Below, one piece after another: positions 25,247 through 34,103 of a DNA stretch of 54,005 nucleotides. Origin of the DNA: CAYRIY01 sp964424335 (GTDB lineage: Bacteria; Bacillota; Limnochordia; DTU080; RSA5); NCBI GenBank assembly GCA_964424335.1, contig CAYRIY010000011.1:1-54005 (forward strand). Direction: 5' to 3'. Under the pieces are notes generated by a model that worked only from the letters and a program-made list of their open reading frames with translations, ran no database searches and was not told the origin of the DNA. Position numbers and translations under genes: made by a program. Within the stretch, counting starts at the first letter, position 1. Each line of letters starts with the position of its first letter.

Positions 25247-25999
25247 ATGGGAGAAGCGAAGGGTCGGACGGTCGCGCCGGATAAGGTGCGGTTCAACGCG
25301 GATGGGCTCGTGCCTGCGATCATTCAAGACGTGCATACAAACCGCGTGCTCATGCTCGGTTACATGAACCGCGATTCGCTGCAAAAGACGCTTGACACGG
25401 GGTTGACGTGGTTTTATAGCCGCAGCAGGCAAAGGCTCTGGCAAAAGGGGGAAACGTCCGGACACGTGCAAAAAGTAAAGAGCGTGCGTGTCGACTGTGA
25501 CCAGGACACCCTCCTCATTCAGGTCGAGCAAGTTGGTCCCGGGGCGTGCCACGAGGGCTTTGTTTCCTGTTTTCACTACGACATCGAAGGCGTTCATGGG
25601 AGCGAGGGCGAGTTGGATGCGCCGGCCTTCGATCCCGATCAGGTTTACGGAAAAGAGGTCGCATCGATGGATACCTCCCAAGTGAGCGAGCGCGTGGTTG
25701 CGGAGCTTTACGACGTGATCCTCGATCGCAAAGCAAATCCGGTGGAAGGCTCGTACACGTCGTATTTGTTTTCGGCAGGCATCGACAAAGTGTTGAAGAA
25801 GGTCGGCGAGGAGAGCGCCGAGGTGATCATCGCCGGCAAGGGAGGCGACCGGGATGGTCTCGTTGCCGAAGGCGCCGACCTGATCTACCATTTGCTCGTA
25901 CTGTTTGTGGAGGCGGGCGTTCGCCCTGAGGACGTGTGGCGGGAGCTTGCCAAGCGCAGAGGCGGCGGCGGCTCGGAAGACGCGCCTCCCGGCAAGTAG
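25247..25999 (+). CDS. hisIE: Bifunctional phosphoribosyl-AMP cyclohydrolase / phosphoribosyl-ATP pyrophosphohydrolase
   Basis: A 250-residue fusion catalysing steps two and three of histidine synthesis. The HisI half has LGYMNRDSLQKTL, WFYSRSRQRLWQKGETSGH and zinc-ligand cysteines in VDCDQDTLLIQV and GACHEGFVSCF. The HisE half begins near residue 145, with DRKANPVEGSYTSYLF, KKVGEESAEVIIAGK and EGADLIYHLLVLF. It is the last gene of the cluster. The aminotransferase HisC and histidinol phosphatase are not encoded here. Confidence 0.97.
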   Translation: MGEAKGRTVAPDKVRFNADGLVPAIIQDVHTNRVLMLGYMNRDSLQKTLDTGLTWFYSRSRQRLWQKGETSGHVQKVKSVRVDCDQDTLLIQVEQVGPGACHEGFVSCFHYDIEGVHGSEGELDAPAFDPDQVYGKEVASMDTSQVSERVVAELYDVILDRKANPVEGSYTSYLFSAGIDKVLKKVGEESAEVIIAGKGGDRDGLVAEGADLIYHLLVLFVEAGVRPEDVWRELAKRRGGGGSEDAPPGK

Positions 26000-26059
26000 C
26001 TTTGGGCCCCGAGTCATCCGCAGCGTTAAGGCAGACATAGGTTTCACCGTGGGATTTCC

Positions 26060-27115
26060 TTGATCGGATACGAGGTGAAACCGGTGTCCGCACGGTGGGT
26101 CAGCCTTGCGTTTGGGCTTTTTTTGTCGGCCGCGCTCGTATGGGGCGGCATTGCGGCAAGCCCATTCATCATGGGAAAAAGCCAAGATCCTCCGGCGCGG
26201 CTTGGGGTCCCGCCGCCCCCGCACATCGAAGCGGCGGCCGCCATCATGCTTGACCTTGACACCGGTCGCATCCTCTACACCAAGCAGGCGCACGACCGCC
26301 ACCCTCCCGGAGAGCTCGCCAAGATTCTCACGGCGCTCGTCGCGCTCGAGCGGGGAGGCCTGGATGAAGAGGCAAGGATCAGCAGGGACGCAGCCAACGC
26401 CTTCGGATGGGGAATGACCGTCGTCGAAGGCGAGCTCATGCCCGTAAGCGACCTGCTCACAGTGATGATGTACCGGCCGGGATCGGCGGCGGCCCTCTCC
26501 CTTGCGCAACACATCGCCGGGTCGGTCGACTCGTTTGCTCGGCAAATGAACGCGGAGGCAAGGCGCGTCGGCGCCGAATCGAGCCGCTTTGAAGACCCCT
26601 TTGGCGCGGACGGCGTCGAAAACAGAAGCACGGCGTACGACATCGCCGCGATTGCCTCGGAGGCCCTCAAGTACCCGGTCTTTCGCGATCTTGTCAGCAA
26701 GACCCGGACCACGCTCGCCTGGAAGAGCCGGGGTGTGATCAACGTCAACTCCCTACTCATGCGGGAGCCGGGCGCATTTGGGATCAAGACGAGCTTTACG
26801 CCTGGAAGCGGGTACTCGCTGGCCTTTGCCGTGCAAAGGGCGGGGCATCGCCTATTGCTCGTCATTCTTGGAAGTCCGACTGCAACCACGCGCCTCATGG
26901 ACGCAGAAAGCCTCGTCGGATACGGGATCGCACACTTCGACGCACTTTCCGCGTCGCCTTTCGTGGAGCGTGACGCCTACCGCGTGCGCGACGGGGACAC
27001 GTTGTCAGGCCTTGCGCAGCGGTTTGACGTTCCAATCTCGGCGATTCGCCTGCTAAACGAAATCGCCGATCCAAACGAGTTGCGCGCTGGGGATACGCTT
27101 TGGATTCCCCGTTGA
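26060..27115 (+). CDS. Catalytically degenerate S11 (D,D-carboxypeptidase-like) protein with C-terminal LysM
   Basis: A protein of about 350 residues with an N-terminal membrane or signal segment (12-33), an S11 penicillin-binding fold (about 57-300) and a LysM domain (about 308-351, RVRDGDTLSGLAQRF to AGDTLWIPR). Alignment by eye with the intact paralogue at 29500-30720 shows all three active-site motifs lost: SxxK is E85-L-A-K88, SxN is P140-G-S142, and KTG is K243-T-S245. The surrounding fold is conserved (ILTALVALERGGLDE, LAQHIAGSVDSFARQMN), so this looks like a maintained pseudoenzyme, probably binding peptidoglycan through LysM. The TTG start is tentative; GTG at 26075 or 26084 is possible. 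Confidence 0.85.
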   Translation: MIGYEVKPVSARWVSLAFGLFLSAALVWGGIAASPFIMGKSQDPPARLGVPPPPHIEAAAAIMLDLDTGRILYTKQAHDRHPPGELAKILTALVALERGGLDEEARISRDAANAFGWGMTVVEGELMPVSDLLTVMMYRPGSAAALSLAQHIAGSVDSFARQMNAEARRVGAESSRFEDPFGADGVENRSTAYDIAAIASEALKYPVFRDLVSKTRTTLAWKSRGVINVNSLLMREPGAFGIKTSFTPGSGYSLAFAVQRAGHRLLLVILGSPTATTRLMDAESLVGYGIAHFDALSASPFVERDAYRVRDGDTLSGLAQRFDVPISAIRLLNEIADPNELRAGDTLWIPR

Positions 27116-27128
27116 TGGATTGTTTCTT

Positions 27129-27151
27129 AAGGAGTCACCCACTTGGCCGCC
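27129..27151 (+). other. Possible gene start truncated by the gap
   Basis: AAGGAG (27129-27134) lies 8 bases before TTGGCCGCC (27143-27151), which runs into the N gap. This looks like a ribosome binding site and start codon whose gene is lost in the gap. Bacilli carry pcrB before pcrA, so a pcrB-like gene could be hidden here, but nothing in the visible bases shows it. Confidence 0.3.
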
Positions 27152-27251
27152 NNNNNNNNNNNNNNNNNNNNNNNNNNNNNNNNNNNNNNNNNNNNNNNNN
27201 NNNNNNNNNNNNNNNNNNNNNNNNNNNNNNNNNNNNNNNNNNNNNNNNNNN
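27152..27251. other. Assembly gap (100 N)
   Basis: One hundred Ns, the usual placeholder for a gap of unknown length between contigs, lying between the LysM protein gene and pcrA. Confidence 0.98.
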
Positions 27252-27282
27252 TTAGACGGATTTTTAAGAGGAGGAGCTTCGC

Positions 27283-29481
27283 TTGGTGTGGCTGGACAAG
27301 CTGAACACTGCCCAAAAAGAAGCGGTAACCCACGTCGAGGGCCCGCTTTTGGTGATCGCCGGAGCGGGCAGCGGCAAGACGAGGGTGCTGACGTTTCGCA
27401 TAGCCTATTTGCTCAATGAAAGAAAGGCTCTTCCCTCGCAAATACTTGCGGTCACGTTTACGAACAAGGCAGCAACCGAGATGAAGGACCGGCTGCGCCA
27501 AACGGTAGGCCCGTTTGCCGACGCGCTCATGGTGGGCACGTTTCACGCGACGTGCGTCCAGATTTTGAGAAGGCATGCGGATCGCTTGGGCTACAAGAAT
27601 CACTTCGTGATCTTTGATACGGCGGATCAAATGGCTGCGATGAGGGAGACGTTGAAAGAGCTCAACATGGACTCCAAAAACTTCGAGCCACGCGCCCTGC
27701 TGAGCGCGATCAGCGCCGCCAAGAACGAGCTCACGGGGTGGCACGCTTACCAGCAGAGTGCGGGGGACTACTGGGAACAAAACGTCGGGCGCGTGTATGA
27801 GCGCTACCAGAAAAAGCTCGAAGCGAACAACGCCATGGATTTCGATGACTTGCTCGGACGGACCGTGGCCCTGTTTGAACAACACCCCGACGTGTTGCAC
27901 GCCTATCAGGAGCGCTTCAAGTTTGTGCTCGTCGACGAGTACCAGGATACGAACCATGCTCAGTACGTGCTGGTGAACTTGCTGTGCGCCGCCCATCGCA
28001 ACCTTTGCGTCGTCGGCGACGCCGACCAAAGCATCTATCGGTTTCGCGGCGCGGACATCCGCAACATCCTCAACTTTGAGCGCGACTACCCCGAGGCGAA
28101 AGTCGTGAAGCTCGAGCAAAACTACCGCTCGACCAAGCGGATCCTCGAAGCGGCCAACTCCGTCATCGCGAACAACTTGGACCGGCCCGACAAAACCCTC
28201 TTCACCGAAAATCCGGACGGTGAGAAGATCCAGTTTTTCAGGGCGGATGACGAGCGGGGCGAGGCGGGATTCATCGCCGACGAAATCGAGCGCCTCCGCC
28301 GGGAAGAAAGACGCAGCTACAAGGACGCCACGATCCTCTACCGGACCCACGCGCAATCCCGCACGTTCGAGGAAGAGTTTATCCGCAGAGGAACGCCGTA
28401 CCGCATCGTCTCCGGCGTCCGTTTCTATGAGCGCAAAGAGGTGAAGGACCTCCTCGCATACTTAAGGGTCGTAGCCAACGTCGAGGGGGACTTGGCGCTG
28501 CGGCGGATCATCAACGTCCCCAAACGAGGCATCGGGGATACGACGATCGCTCGGCTCGATCAGTTTGCCGCCAGGGAAGGGATCAGCCTCTACGAGGCGA
28601 TGCAGCGCGTCCAGGAAGTCGACGACATCAGCTCGGGCTACGCGAAAAAGGTGGAGGGCGTGGTCGAGTTGATCGACTCCCTGCGGTCTTCCGTCGAAGG
28701 ACTCTCGCTCACGGGCCTCGTCGACAAAGTGCTCCACGACTCCGGCTACCTCAAAGAACTCGAGTCGGAGCGGACGGTGGAAGCTCAGGCACGGGTTGAA
28801 AACCTAAGAGAGTTCCTATCGGTGGCAAAGGAGTTTGAAAGCCAAGTCGAGTCCGACCTCGACGCATTCCTCGATCACGTGGCGCTCGTTTCGGATGCCG
28901 ACGCGTACGACGAAGACGCCGAGACGGTGACGATGATGACGCTCCACTCCGCCAAAGGTCTCGAGTTCCCCGTCGTATTCCTCGTCGGGATGGAAGAAGG
29001 CGTCTTTCCCCACTCTCGGGCGATCTGGGAGCCGGGCGAACTCGAGGAAGAGCGGCGGCTTTGCTATGTCGGCATGACGCGGGCGATGGAGCGCCTGTAC
29101 CTCACGTGCGCCAAGTATCGGACGCTATACGGGCAGACGGCGTACAATGAAGTGTCGCGCTTTGTCGACGAGGTGCCGAGAGAGCTGCTCCACGACGTTG
29201 AGGAGGCACGCTCACTTGCCCGGATCGGAGTGGGACGATCAGGCTCGCTCTTTGGGGGCTCCGGCTCTTCGGGCGCCTCAACTGGGCTCAGGCCCCAAGC
29301 AGCGAAGGCCGGCGCGGCGCGGACGTTTTCGACCGGAGACCGCGTGCGGCATGCAAAGTTTGGCGTCGGCACCGTCGTTTCGGCCCAGCCTTCAGGGAGC
29401 GACACGATCCTTACGGTTGCGTTTCCGGGCGAAGGCGTCAAGAAGCTGATGGCCGGAATGGCGCCCTTGGAGCCGGCCTAG
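27283..29481 (+). CDS. pcrA: ATP-dependent DNA helicase PcrA (UvrD/Rep family)
   Basis: A 732-residue superfamily 1A 3'-5' helicase for repair and replication. It shows the Q motif LNTAQKEAV, Walker A IAGAGSGKTRVL, motif Ia AVTFTNKAATEMKDR, Walker B FVLVDEYQDTN, motif III VVGDADQSIYRFRGAD, motif IV VKLEQNYRST and motif V MTLHSAKGLEFPVVFLVGMEEGVFPH with VGMTRAMERLYL. A C-terminal Tudor-like module follows (FSTGDRVRHAKFGVGTVV), which binds RNA polymerase in PcrA. TTG at 27283 or GTG at 27286 is the start, after GAGGAG. In Bacilli ligA follows pcrA; here two minus-strand genes lie between them. Confidence 0.97.
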   Translation: MVWLDKLNTAQKEAVTHVEGPLLVIAGAGSGKTRVLTFRIAYLLNERKALPSQILAVTFTNKAATEMKDRLRQTVGPFADALMVGTFHATCVQILRRHADRLGYKNHFVIFDTADQMAAMRETLKELNMDSKNFEPRALLSAISAAKNELTGWHAYQQSAGDYWEQNVGRVYERYQKKLEANNAMDFDDLLGRTVALFEQHPDVLHAYQERFKFVLVDEYQDTNHAQYVLVNLLCAAHRNLCVVGDADQSIYRFRGADIRNILNFERDYPEAKVVKLEQNYRSTKRILEAANSVIANNLDRPDKTLFTENPDGEKIQFFRADDERGEAGFIADEIERLRREERRSYKDATILYRTHAQSRTFEEEFIRRGTPYRIVSGVRFYERKEVKDLLAYLRVVANVEGDLALRRIINVPKRGIGDTTIARLDQFAAREGISLYEAMQRVQEVDDISSGYAKKVEGVVELIDSLRSSVEGLSLTGLVDKVLHDSGYLKELESERTVEAQARVENLREFLSVAKEFESQVESDLDAFLDHVALVSDADAYDEDAETVTMMTLHSAKGLEFPVVFLVGMEEGVFPHSRAIWEPGELEEERRLCYVGMTRAMERLYLTCAKYRTLYGQTAYNEVSRFVDEVPRELLHDVEEARSLARIGVGRSGSLFGGSGSSGASTGLRPQAAKAGAARTFSTGDRVRHAKFGVGTVVSAQPSGSDTILTVAFPGEGVKKLMAGMAPLEPA

Positions 29482-29499
29482 AGCGCAGCGGACTCTGCG

Positions 29500-30720
29500 T
29501 TAGGCGCCGGTAGCCCACCGCCAAATCGTGCGAAAGATCGTTCGCCGCTCGATGTCGGCCGCAGATACGAGGGGAACCTCCTTTGCCAGTGTCTCACCGA
29601 TGTAGACTTGAATGGTTCCCACGGTCTGACCTCGGGCGATCGGCGCCTTGAGGTTTGGGTGGATTTGCCACTCGGTGGAGATGTGCGCGACGTCCTCGTC
29701 GCGGACCACCACCGTCAAAGGGCGATTGGTGACTGCCACGATGGGGTCCATCCCCCGATCGATCGGAAGGCGCGCGATCACGTCGCCTTTGTCCGCGAGC
29801 GTCACGAGATGAAAGTTGTCAAACCCGTAGTCCAAAAGCTTTCGGGTATCGGACCACCGATCCGTGCTTCCAAGGACGACGGTGATGAGCTGCATTCCGT
29901 TTTGTGTGGCCGTCGCCACCAGACAGTATCCGGCCTGTCCCGTCGTCCCCGTCTTGATCCCTTCGATTCCCTCGTAGCTCCATAGGAGTTTGTTTGTATT
30001 GGTCCAGGCGCCGCTCTCGGAGCTGTATGTCTGCTTTGCGACGATCTCTGCGAAGGTGGGGTAAAGGAGCGCCAGGCGGGCGAGGAGAGCGAGGTCGTAA
30101 GCTGTAGAAAAGTGGCCGGGCTTGTCGAGCCCATGCGGGTTTTGAAAGCGCGTGTTCAAAGCGCCGAGCTCCGCGGCCCGGGCGTTCATCAGGCGGACGA
30201 ACGCATCTTCGCTTCCTGCGATGTGCTCGGCGACGGCTACGGCAGCATCGTTTCCGGAGCTGAGCAAAAGGCCGTGGAGGAGGTCGATCATGCGGATCTT
30301 CTGCCCGGTGTAAAGACGTGCGGTCGAGCCTGTCGTGCCGGCGGCGTAGCGGCTGACGCTGACGATCTCATCTAGCCCGCCCTTTTCGAGAGCGAGGAGC
30401 GCCGTGAGGATCTTGGTCGTCGAGGCGGGCGCTCGGGTTTGGTGGGGGTTCTTTGAATAGAGCACGGTTCCCGTGACGTTGTCGATCACGATCGCGGCGT
30501 GCGCCGTGATGTAGGGTCCCGTTTCATGATCGGCAATCCAGGCGATCTCGCTCTTGGGTTCGAGGGGAATCCAAACATGGGCGGCGGGAGCTGAAACCGC
30601 GACGGCCCCGCCTTGGTTTGCAGGCCAGCCGACTGCCCACGCGAGCGCAGTGACGAGAACGGCCAAAGCGGCCCCTCCCCAAGCGATGAGAAAAGGGAGT
30701 CGAAAACGAAGCGATCTCAT
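29500..30720 (-). CDS. D-alanyl-D-alanine carboxypeptidase (peptidase S11, DacA/DacF type)
   Basis: A 406-residue penicillin-binding protein that trims terminal D-Ala from peptidoglycan stem peptides. It has an N-terminal signal/anchor (LPFLIAWGGAALAVLVTALAWAVGW), active Ser100 and Lys103 in APASTTKILTALLALE, SGN at 155-157 and KTG at 256-258. The C-terminal PBP5-type beta domain ends near IERRTIFRTIWRWATGA. The ATG at 30720 has GGAGG 8 bases upstream; the frame is open to 30894 but without a start site as good. Its close sequence relation to the degenerate S11 gene across pcrA suggests duplication. Its upstream region is rich in inverted repeats. Confidence 0.93.
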   Translation of the reverse strand: MRSLRFRLPFLIAWGGAALAVLVTALAWAVGWPANQGGAVAVSAPAAHVWIPLEPKSEIAWIADHETGPYITAHAAIVIDNVTGTVLYSKNPHQTRAPASTTKILTALLALEKGGLDEIVSVSRYAAGTTGSTARLYTGQKIRMIDLLHGLLLSSGNDAAVAVAEHIAGSEDAFVRLMNARAAELGALNTRFQNPHGLDKPGHFSTAYDLALLARLALLYPTFAEIVAKQTYSSESGAWTNTNKLLWSYEGIEGIKTGTTGQAGYCLVATATQNGMQLITVVLGSTDRWSDTRKLLDYGFDNFHLVTLADKGDVIARLPIDRGMDPIVAVTNRPLTVVVRDEDVAHISTEWQIHPNLKAPIARGQTVGTIQVYIGETLAKEVPLVSAADIERRTIFRTIWRWATGA

Positions 30721-30734
30721 TTGCCCTGCCTCCT

Positions 30735-30772
30735 GCCGACCGGAGGTGTCCGAGAAAACGTGAGCGGTCGGC
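30735..30772 (-). other. Leader hairpin before the carboxypeptidase gene
   Basis: GCCGACCG (30735-30742) and CGGTCGGC (30765-30772) are perfect 8-bp inverted arms around a 22-base loop, directly upstream of the GGAGG of the S11 gene on the minus strand. Confidence 0.5.
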
Positions 30773-30782
30773 CCCTCGAAAA

Positions 30783-30839
30783 CCTGTATGTGCGGCGCCC
30801 TTTCAACATTCCACGTGCGCGCATACAGGCCGAACGGTG
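30783..30839 (-). other. 12-bp inverted repeat in the same intergenic region
   Basis: CCTGTATGTGCG (30783-30794) and CGCGCATACAGG (30828-30839) pair over 12 bp with one wobble or mismatch and enclose 33 bases. Confidence 0.5.
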
Positions 30840-30873
30840 CGAGGGCGGGGCGGTAATGAAACCGATAGCGGAA

Positions 30874-30918
30874 GGCGCTGTTCGTGTGCATCACTGGATC
30901 ACGTACACGAACAGCGCC
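30874..30918 (-). terminator. 14-bp hairpin downstream of the SDR gene
   Basis: GGCGCTGTTCGTGT (30874-30887) and ACACGAACAGCGCC (30905-30918) form a perfect 14-bp stem with a 17-base loop, 24 bases beyond the SDR stop codon. No clear T tract follows on the minus strand, so it is terminator-like rather than certain. Confidence 0.5.
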
Positions 30919-30941
30919 GGTTTCCGGGTTACACGAGTTTG

Positions 30942-31745
30942 CTACTCAGATCGCACTTTGCTGCTGCCGCCTGATGGGAGCGAGACCTCGAGGCCGCCGT
31001 CGACACTGTAGGTGGAGCCGGTCACGTACTCGGCAAGATCGGAGGCTAAAAAGACTGCGACCCGACCGACTTCGTCCGGGGTGCCGAGGCGCTCCCAGGG
31101 CAGGCCCTTCGCCTTTTCGTAAATCTCTTCCTCGGCGGTCCACTTGCGCTCTCCGGGAGTGTCGATCCACCCGGGGATGAGCAGGTTCACCCGAATGCGG
31201 TAGGGGATGAGCTCCCGGGCCGCCGTATTGGTGAGCTGGTGGACTGCCCCCTTTGCCATGTTGTAATCGACGGCAAGCGGCAAGGGATACTTGCCGTGAA
31301 TCGAGCCGATGACGATAATGCTGCCTTGAACTTTCTTGGCCACCATGGAGCGGGCCACGGACTGAACGGCGTTGAACACCCCGTACATCGTCACATCGAT
31401 CGTTTCTCGGAGGGTGTCGAGGTCGGTCTCGAGAAAGGGTTTGCGGGTGCTCGTCGCCGCGTTCGCGACGAGGATGTCGATCGTTCCGAACTCCGATTCG
31501 GCCAAGGCGACCATCCGATCCATTTGTTCACGATCGGAGACATCCGCTTGAACGGCGAGCGCCCGTCGACCCATCGACTCGATCTCGCGGACCGTCTCAT
31601 CCGCCGCCTGCTTATTCCCGCGGTAGTTTACGATGACATCAGCGCCGGACTGCGCAAGGCGCAAGGCACACCCTCGGCCGATCCCGCGCGATCCACCTGT
31701 GACCAGTGCGGTCTTTCCATCAAGACGTATGTCCATTTGACGCAT
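30942..31745 (-). CDS. Short-chain dehydrogenase/reductase (3-oxoacyl-ACP reductase-like)
   Basis: A 267-residue classical SDR. The NADP(H) Rossmann motif is VTGGSRGIGRG, with LVANAATS (the NAG-type motif) and catalytic Tyr and Lys in VDYNMAKGAVHQL, Ser in VIGSIHG. The C-terminal VTGSTYSVDGGLEV is the family signature. It resembles FabG and glucose-1-dehydrogenase-type SDRs; the substrate cannot be assigned. The start is ATG at 31745 or 31736; neither has a strong ribosome binding site. Confidence 0.9.
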   Translation of the reverse strand: MRQMDIRLDGKTALVTGGSRGIGRGCALRLAQSGADVIVNYRGNKQAADETVREIESMGRRALAVQADVSDREQMDRMVALAESEFGTIDILVANAATSTRKPFLETDLDTLRETIDVTMYGVFNAVQSVARSMVAKKVQGSIIVIGSIHGKYPLPLAVDYNMAKGAVHQLTNTAARELIPYRIRVNLLIPGWIDTPGERKWTAEEEIYEKAKGLPWERLGTPDEVGRVAVFLASDLAEYVTGSTYSVDGGLEVSLPSGGSSKVRSE

Positions 31746-32046
31746 CGTCCCATCTGTAAGAAAAGTAAAAGATGCTTAAGCCTTTGATTTACTCATCGGA
31801 TCGATCGATCCCTCTCGCAAAGGGAGAGAGGAGAGGGCCTGAGATGTGCTCCTGTTCCTGGCCCCGTTCGCATTTTCGAATGAGTCCAAACGTCCAAAGA
31901 TGGCGATGGAGGTCTCCTGGCTTATCTCAAAACCCGAGTGGCCGACTTGGGACGCGCAAGGTATTTTTATCCGATTGTGGAACGCTAACGAGGTTAAAAA
32001 AGCTCGATTTTGAGAGCCGAACGTCGATGTTTTTTTGGAGGAACGT
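31746..32046. other. Divergent intergenic region SDR / ligA
   Basis: About 300 bases without a gene between divergent SDR and ligA. I see a 14-base palindrome GGATCGATCGATCC (31798-31811) close to the SDR start, a T-rich stretch and a GGAGG (32037-32041) for ligA, but no promoter matching consensus well. Confidence 0.6.
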
Positions 32047-34077
32047 ATGGCGTCGCCCGATGTCACTGCTAAAGTCCACGCCTTGCGAGAGGCGCTCCAC
32101 CACCATAACTACCGCTACTTCGTGTTGAACGATCCCGAGATCGAAGACGCCGAGTACGATCGCTTGATGCGCGAGTTGATCGAACTCGAAGAGCGCTATC
32201 CTGAGCTCGTCGTCCCCGATTCGCCGACGCAGCGCATTGGCGCCGCGCCGCTCGATGCATTCGCAACGGTTCGGCACCGGGTTCCGATGATGAGCCTTGC
32301 CAATGCCTTTGGACGAGAGGAACTCGAGGCCTTTGACGCCAGGGTGAGGCGCGCGCTCGAGGTCGACCGGGTGACGTACGTCGCCGAGCTCAAGATCGAC
32401 GGCGTGGCGGTTTCGCTCACGTACGATAACGGGGTTTTCGTACGGGGGGCGACGCGCGGCGACGGAGAAGTGGGGGAGGACGTAACCCAAAACTTGCGCA
32501 CGGTCGATTCTGTGCCGCTTAGACTCCGCATGCCGCTGTCGGGCGAGGTGCGCGGCGAAGTGTTCATGACCAAAGAGGGCTTCTCCCGCCTCAACGAGCG
32601 TCGGGCTGCCGAGGGGAGCCCGCTCTTTGCCAACCCGCGCAACGCGTCGGCCGGTTCGCTGCGCCAACTCGACCCCAAAGTGACGGCGGAGCGGCCCCTC
32701 GACGTTTTTTGCTACGGCTTTAGCCCTGCAGACGATACGGCGCTCGATTCACAGCTCAGTTCGCAACTCGATTCGCACTACGCGATGTTGGAGCTCCTTC
32801 GGGAAATGGGGCTCAAAGTGAATCCGCACGCTGAGAAGTGCGATGGCATCGAGCAGGCGATCGAGTATTGCGAGCGGTGGGCGAGCGAGCGGCCGGAGCT
32901 CCCCTACGAGATCGACGGCGTTGTCATCAAGGTTGATGATCGGCGAGTTTACGATTTATTGGGCACGACCGCAAAGAGCCCTCGCTGGGCCATTGCGTAC
33001 AAGTTTCCCGCGGAAGAGGCGACGACGGAAGTCCTCGATATCCAGGTCAATGTCGGCCGCACGGGCGCTGTAACGCCGATGGCGATCTTGAGTCCGGTGC
33101 GCGTCGCCGGCACCACCGTAAGCCGGGCGACGCTTCACAACGAGGAGTACATTCGACAAAAGGATATTCGGATCGGGGACACCGTCATCATTCACAAGGC
33201 CGGAGACATCATTCCCGAGGTCGTGCGCGTCGTCGAGTCCAAGAGGACGGGGAATGAGCGCATCTTTGAAATGCCGACCGAGTGTCCAACCTGCGGCGGA
33301 GCCGTGGTGCGGCCGGAAGGAGAGGCCGTCGCCCGGTGCATCAATTCGGCCTGTCCGGCCCAAGTCGTAGAAGGCATCGTCCACTTCGCATCCCGGAATG
33401 CGATGGACATCGAAGGCCTCGGACCTTCGATCGCCACCGCTTTGGTCGAAAAAGGCCTCGTCAAAAAAGTCTCCGACCTCTACCAACTCAAACGGGAAGA
33501 GATCGCCTCGCTTGAACGCATGGGTGAAAAGTCCGCCGACAACCTTGTGCGGGCGATTGACGCCAGCAAGTCGCGGGGCATGGCACGGGCGCTTTACGCA
33601 CTCGGCATTCGCCATGTTGGCCAGGGCACCGCGGAGGCGCTGGCGAGCCACTTTGGCAGCGTGCGGGAGCTGGCTGCAGCAGGCGTTGAGCAACTTACCG
33701 AGGTGCCGGACGTGGGCGAAGTCGTCGCCAGGAGCGTCGTCGATTACTTTGCCGAGCCTGCGAACCGAGCGCTAATTGACGAGCTCGAGCGATTCGGCGT
33801 CGACCTTACGAGTGGGCGGACCGAAAGCCAAGGTGAGCGCCCGCTCGAGGGTAAGCGTTTTGTGTTCACCGGCACGCTTTCACAGCTTTCTCGCAGCGAG
33901 GCCGAGGCGATGGTCAAGCGGTTGGGCGCTGCGACGTCGGGTTCGGTCTCAAAGAATACCGACTTCGTCGTCGTGGGGGAAAGCCCCGGATCAAAAGCTG
34001 ACAAAGCCCGTAGCCTCGGCGTTGAGATCATGGACGAGCAGGCCTTTCTCGAGTTTATCAACAGGTTAAACGGATAA
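32047..34077 (+). CDS. ligA: NAD-dependent DNA ligase
   Basis: A 676-residue ligase sealing nicks in replication and repair. Domain Ia has HHHNYRYFVLNDPEIEDAEYD (NMN binding), and the adenylated Lys116 lies in VAELKIDGVAVSL. The OB fold has GRTGAVTPMAILSPV, the zinc finger four cysteines in CPTCGG and CINSACPAQ, then HhH repeats (LGIRHVGQGTAEALA) and a C-terminal BRCT domain (GKRFVFTGTLSQLSRSEAEAMV). The ATG at 32047 has GGAGG 5 bases upstream; an upstream TTG at 32035 would overlap that site. gatC follows after 26 bases. Confidence 0.98.
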   Translation: MASPDVTAKVHALREALHHHNYRYFVLNDPEIEDAEYDRLMRELIELEERYPELVVPDSPTQRIGAAPLDAFATVRHRVPMMSLANAFGREELEAFDARVRRALEVDRVTYVAELKIDGVAVSLTYDNGVFVRGATRGDGEVGEDVTQNLRTVDSVPLRLRMPLSGEVRGEVFMTKEGFSRLNERRAAEGSPLFANPRNASAGSLRQLDPKVTAERPLDVFCYGFSPADDTALDSQLSSQLDSHYAMLELLREMGLKVNPHAEKCDGIEQAIEYCERWASERPELPYEIDGVVIKVDDRRVYDLLGTTAKSPRWAIAYKFPAEEATTEVLDIQVNVGRTGAVTPMAILSPVRVAGTTVSRATLHNEEYIRQKDIRIGDTVIIHKAGDIIPEVVRVVESKRTGNERIFEMPTECPTCGGAVVRPEGEAVARCINSACPAQVVEGIVHFASRNAMDIEGLGPSIATALVEKGLVKKVSDLYQLKREEIASLERMGEKSADNLVRAIDASKSRGMARALYALGIRHVGQGTAEALASHFGSVRELAAAGVEQLTEVPDVGEVVARSVVDYFAEPANRALIDELERFGVDLTSGRTESQGERPLEGKRFVFTGTLSQLSRSEAEAMVKRLGAATSGSVSKNTDFVVVGESPGSKADKARSLGVEIMDEQAFLEFINRLNG

Positions 34078-34103
34078 AGGGATTTCCAAAGGAGTCAAAC
34101 CGC

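Noticed and set aside
25220..26545. 441-codon open frame antisense to hisIE and the S11-LysM gene
   Set aside because: It spans two well-supported genes on the other strand and shows no domain.
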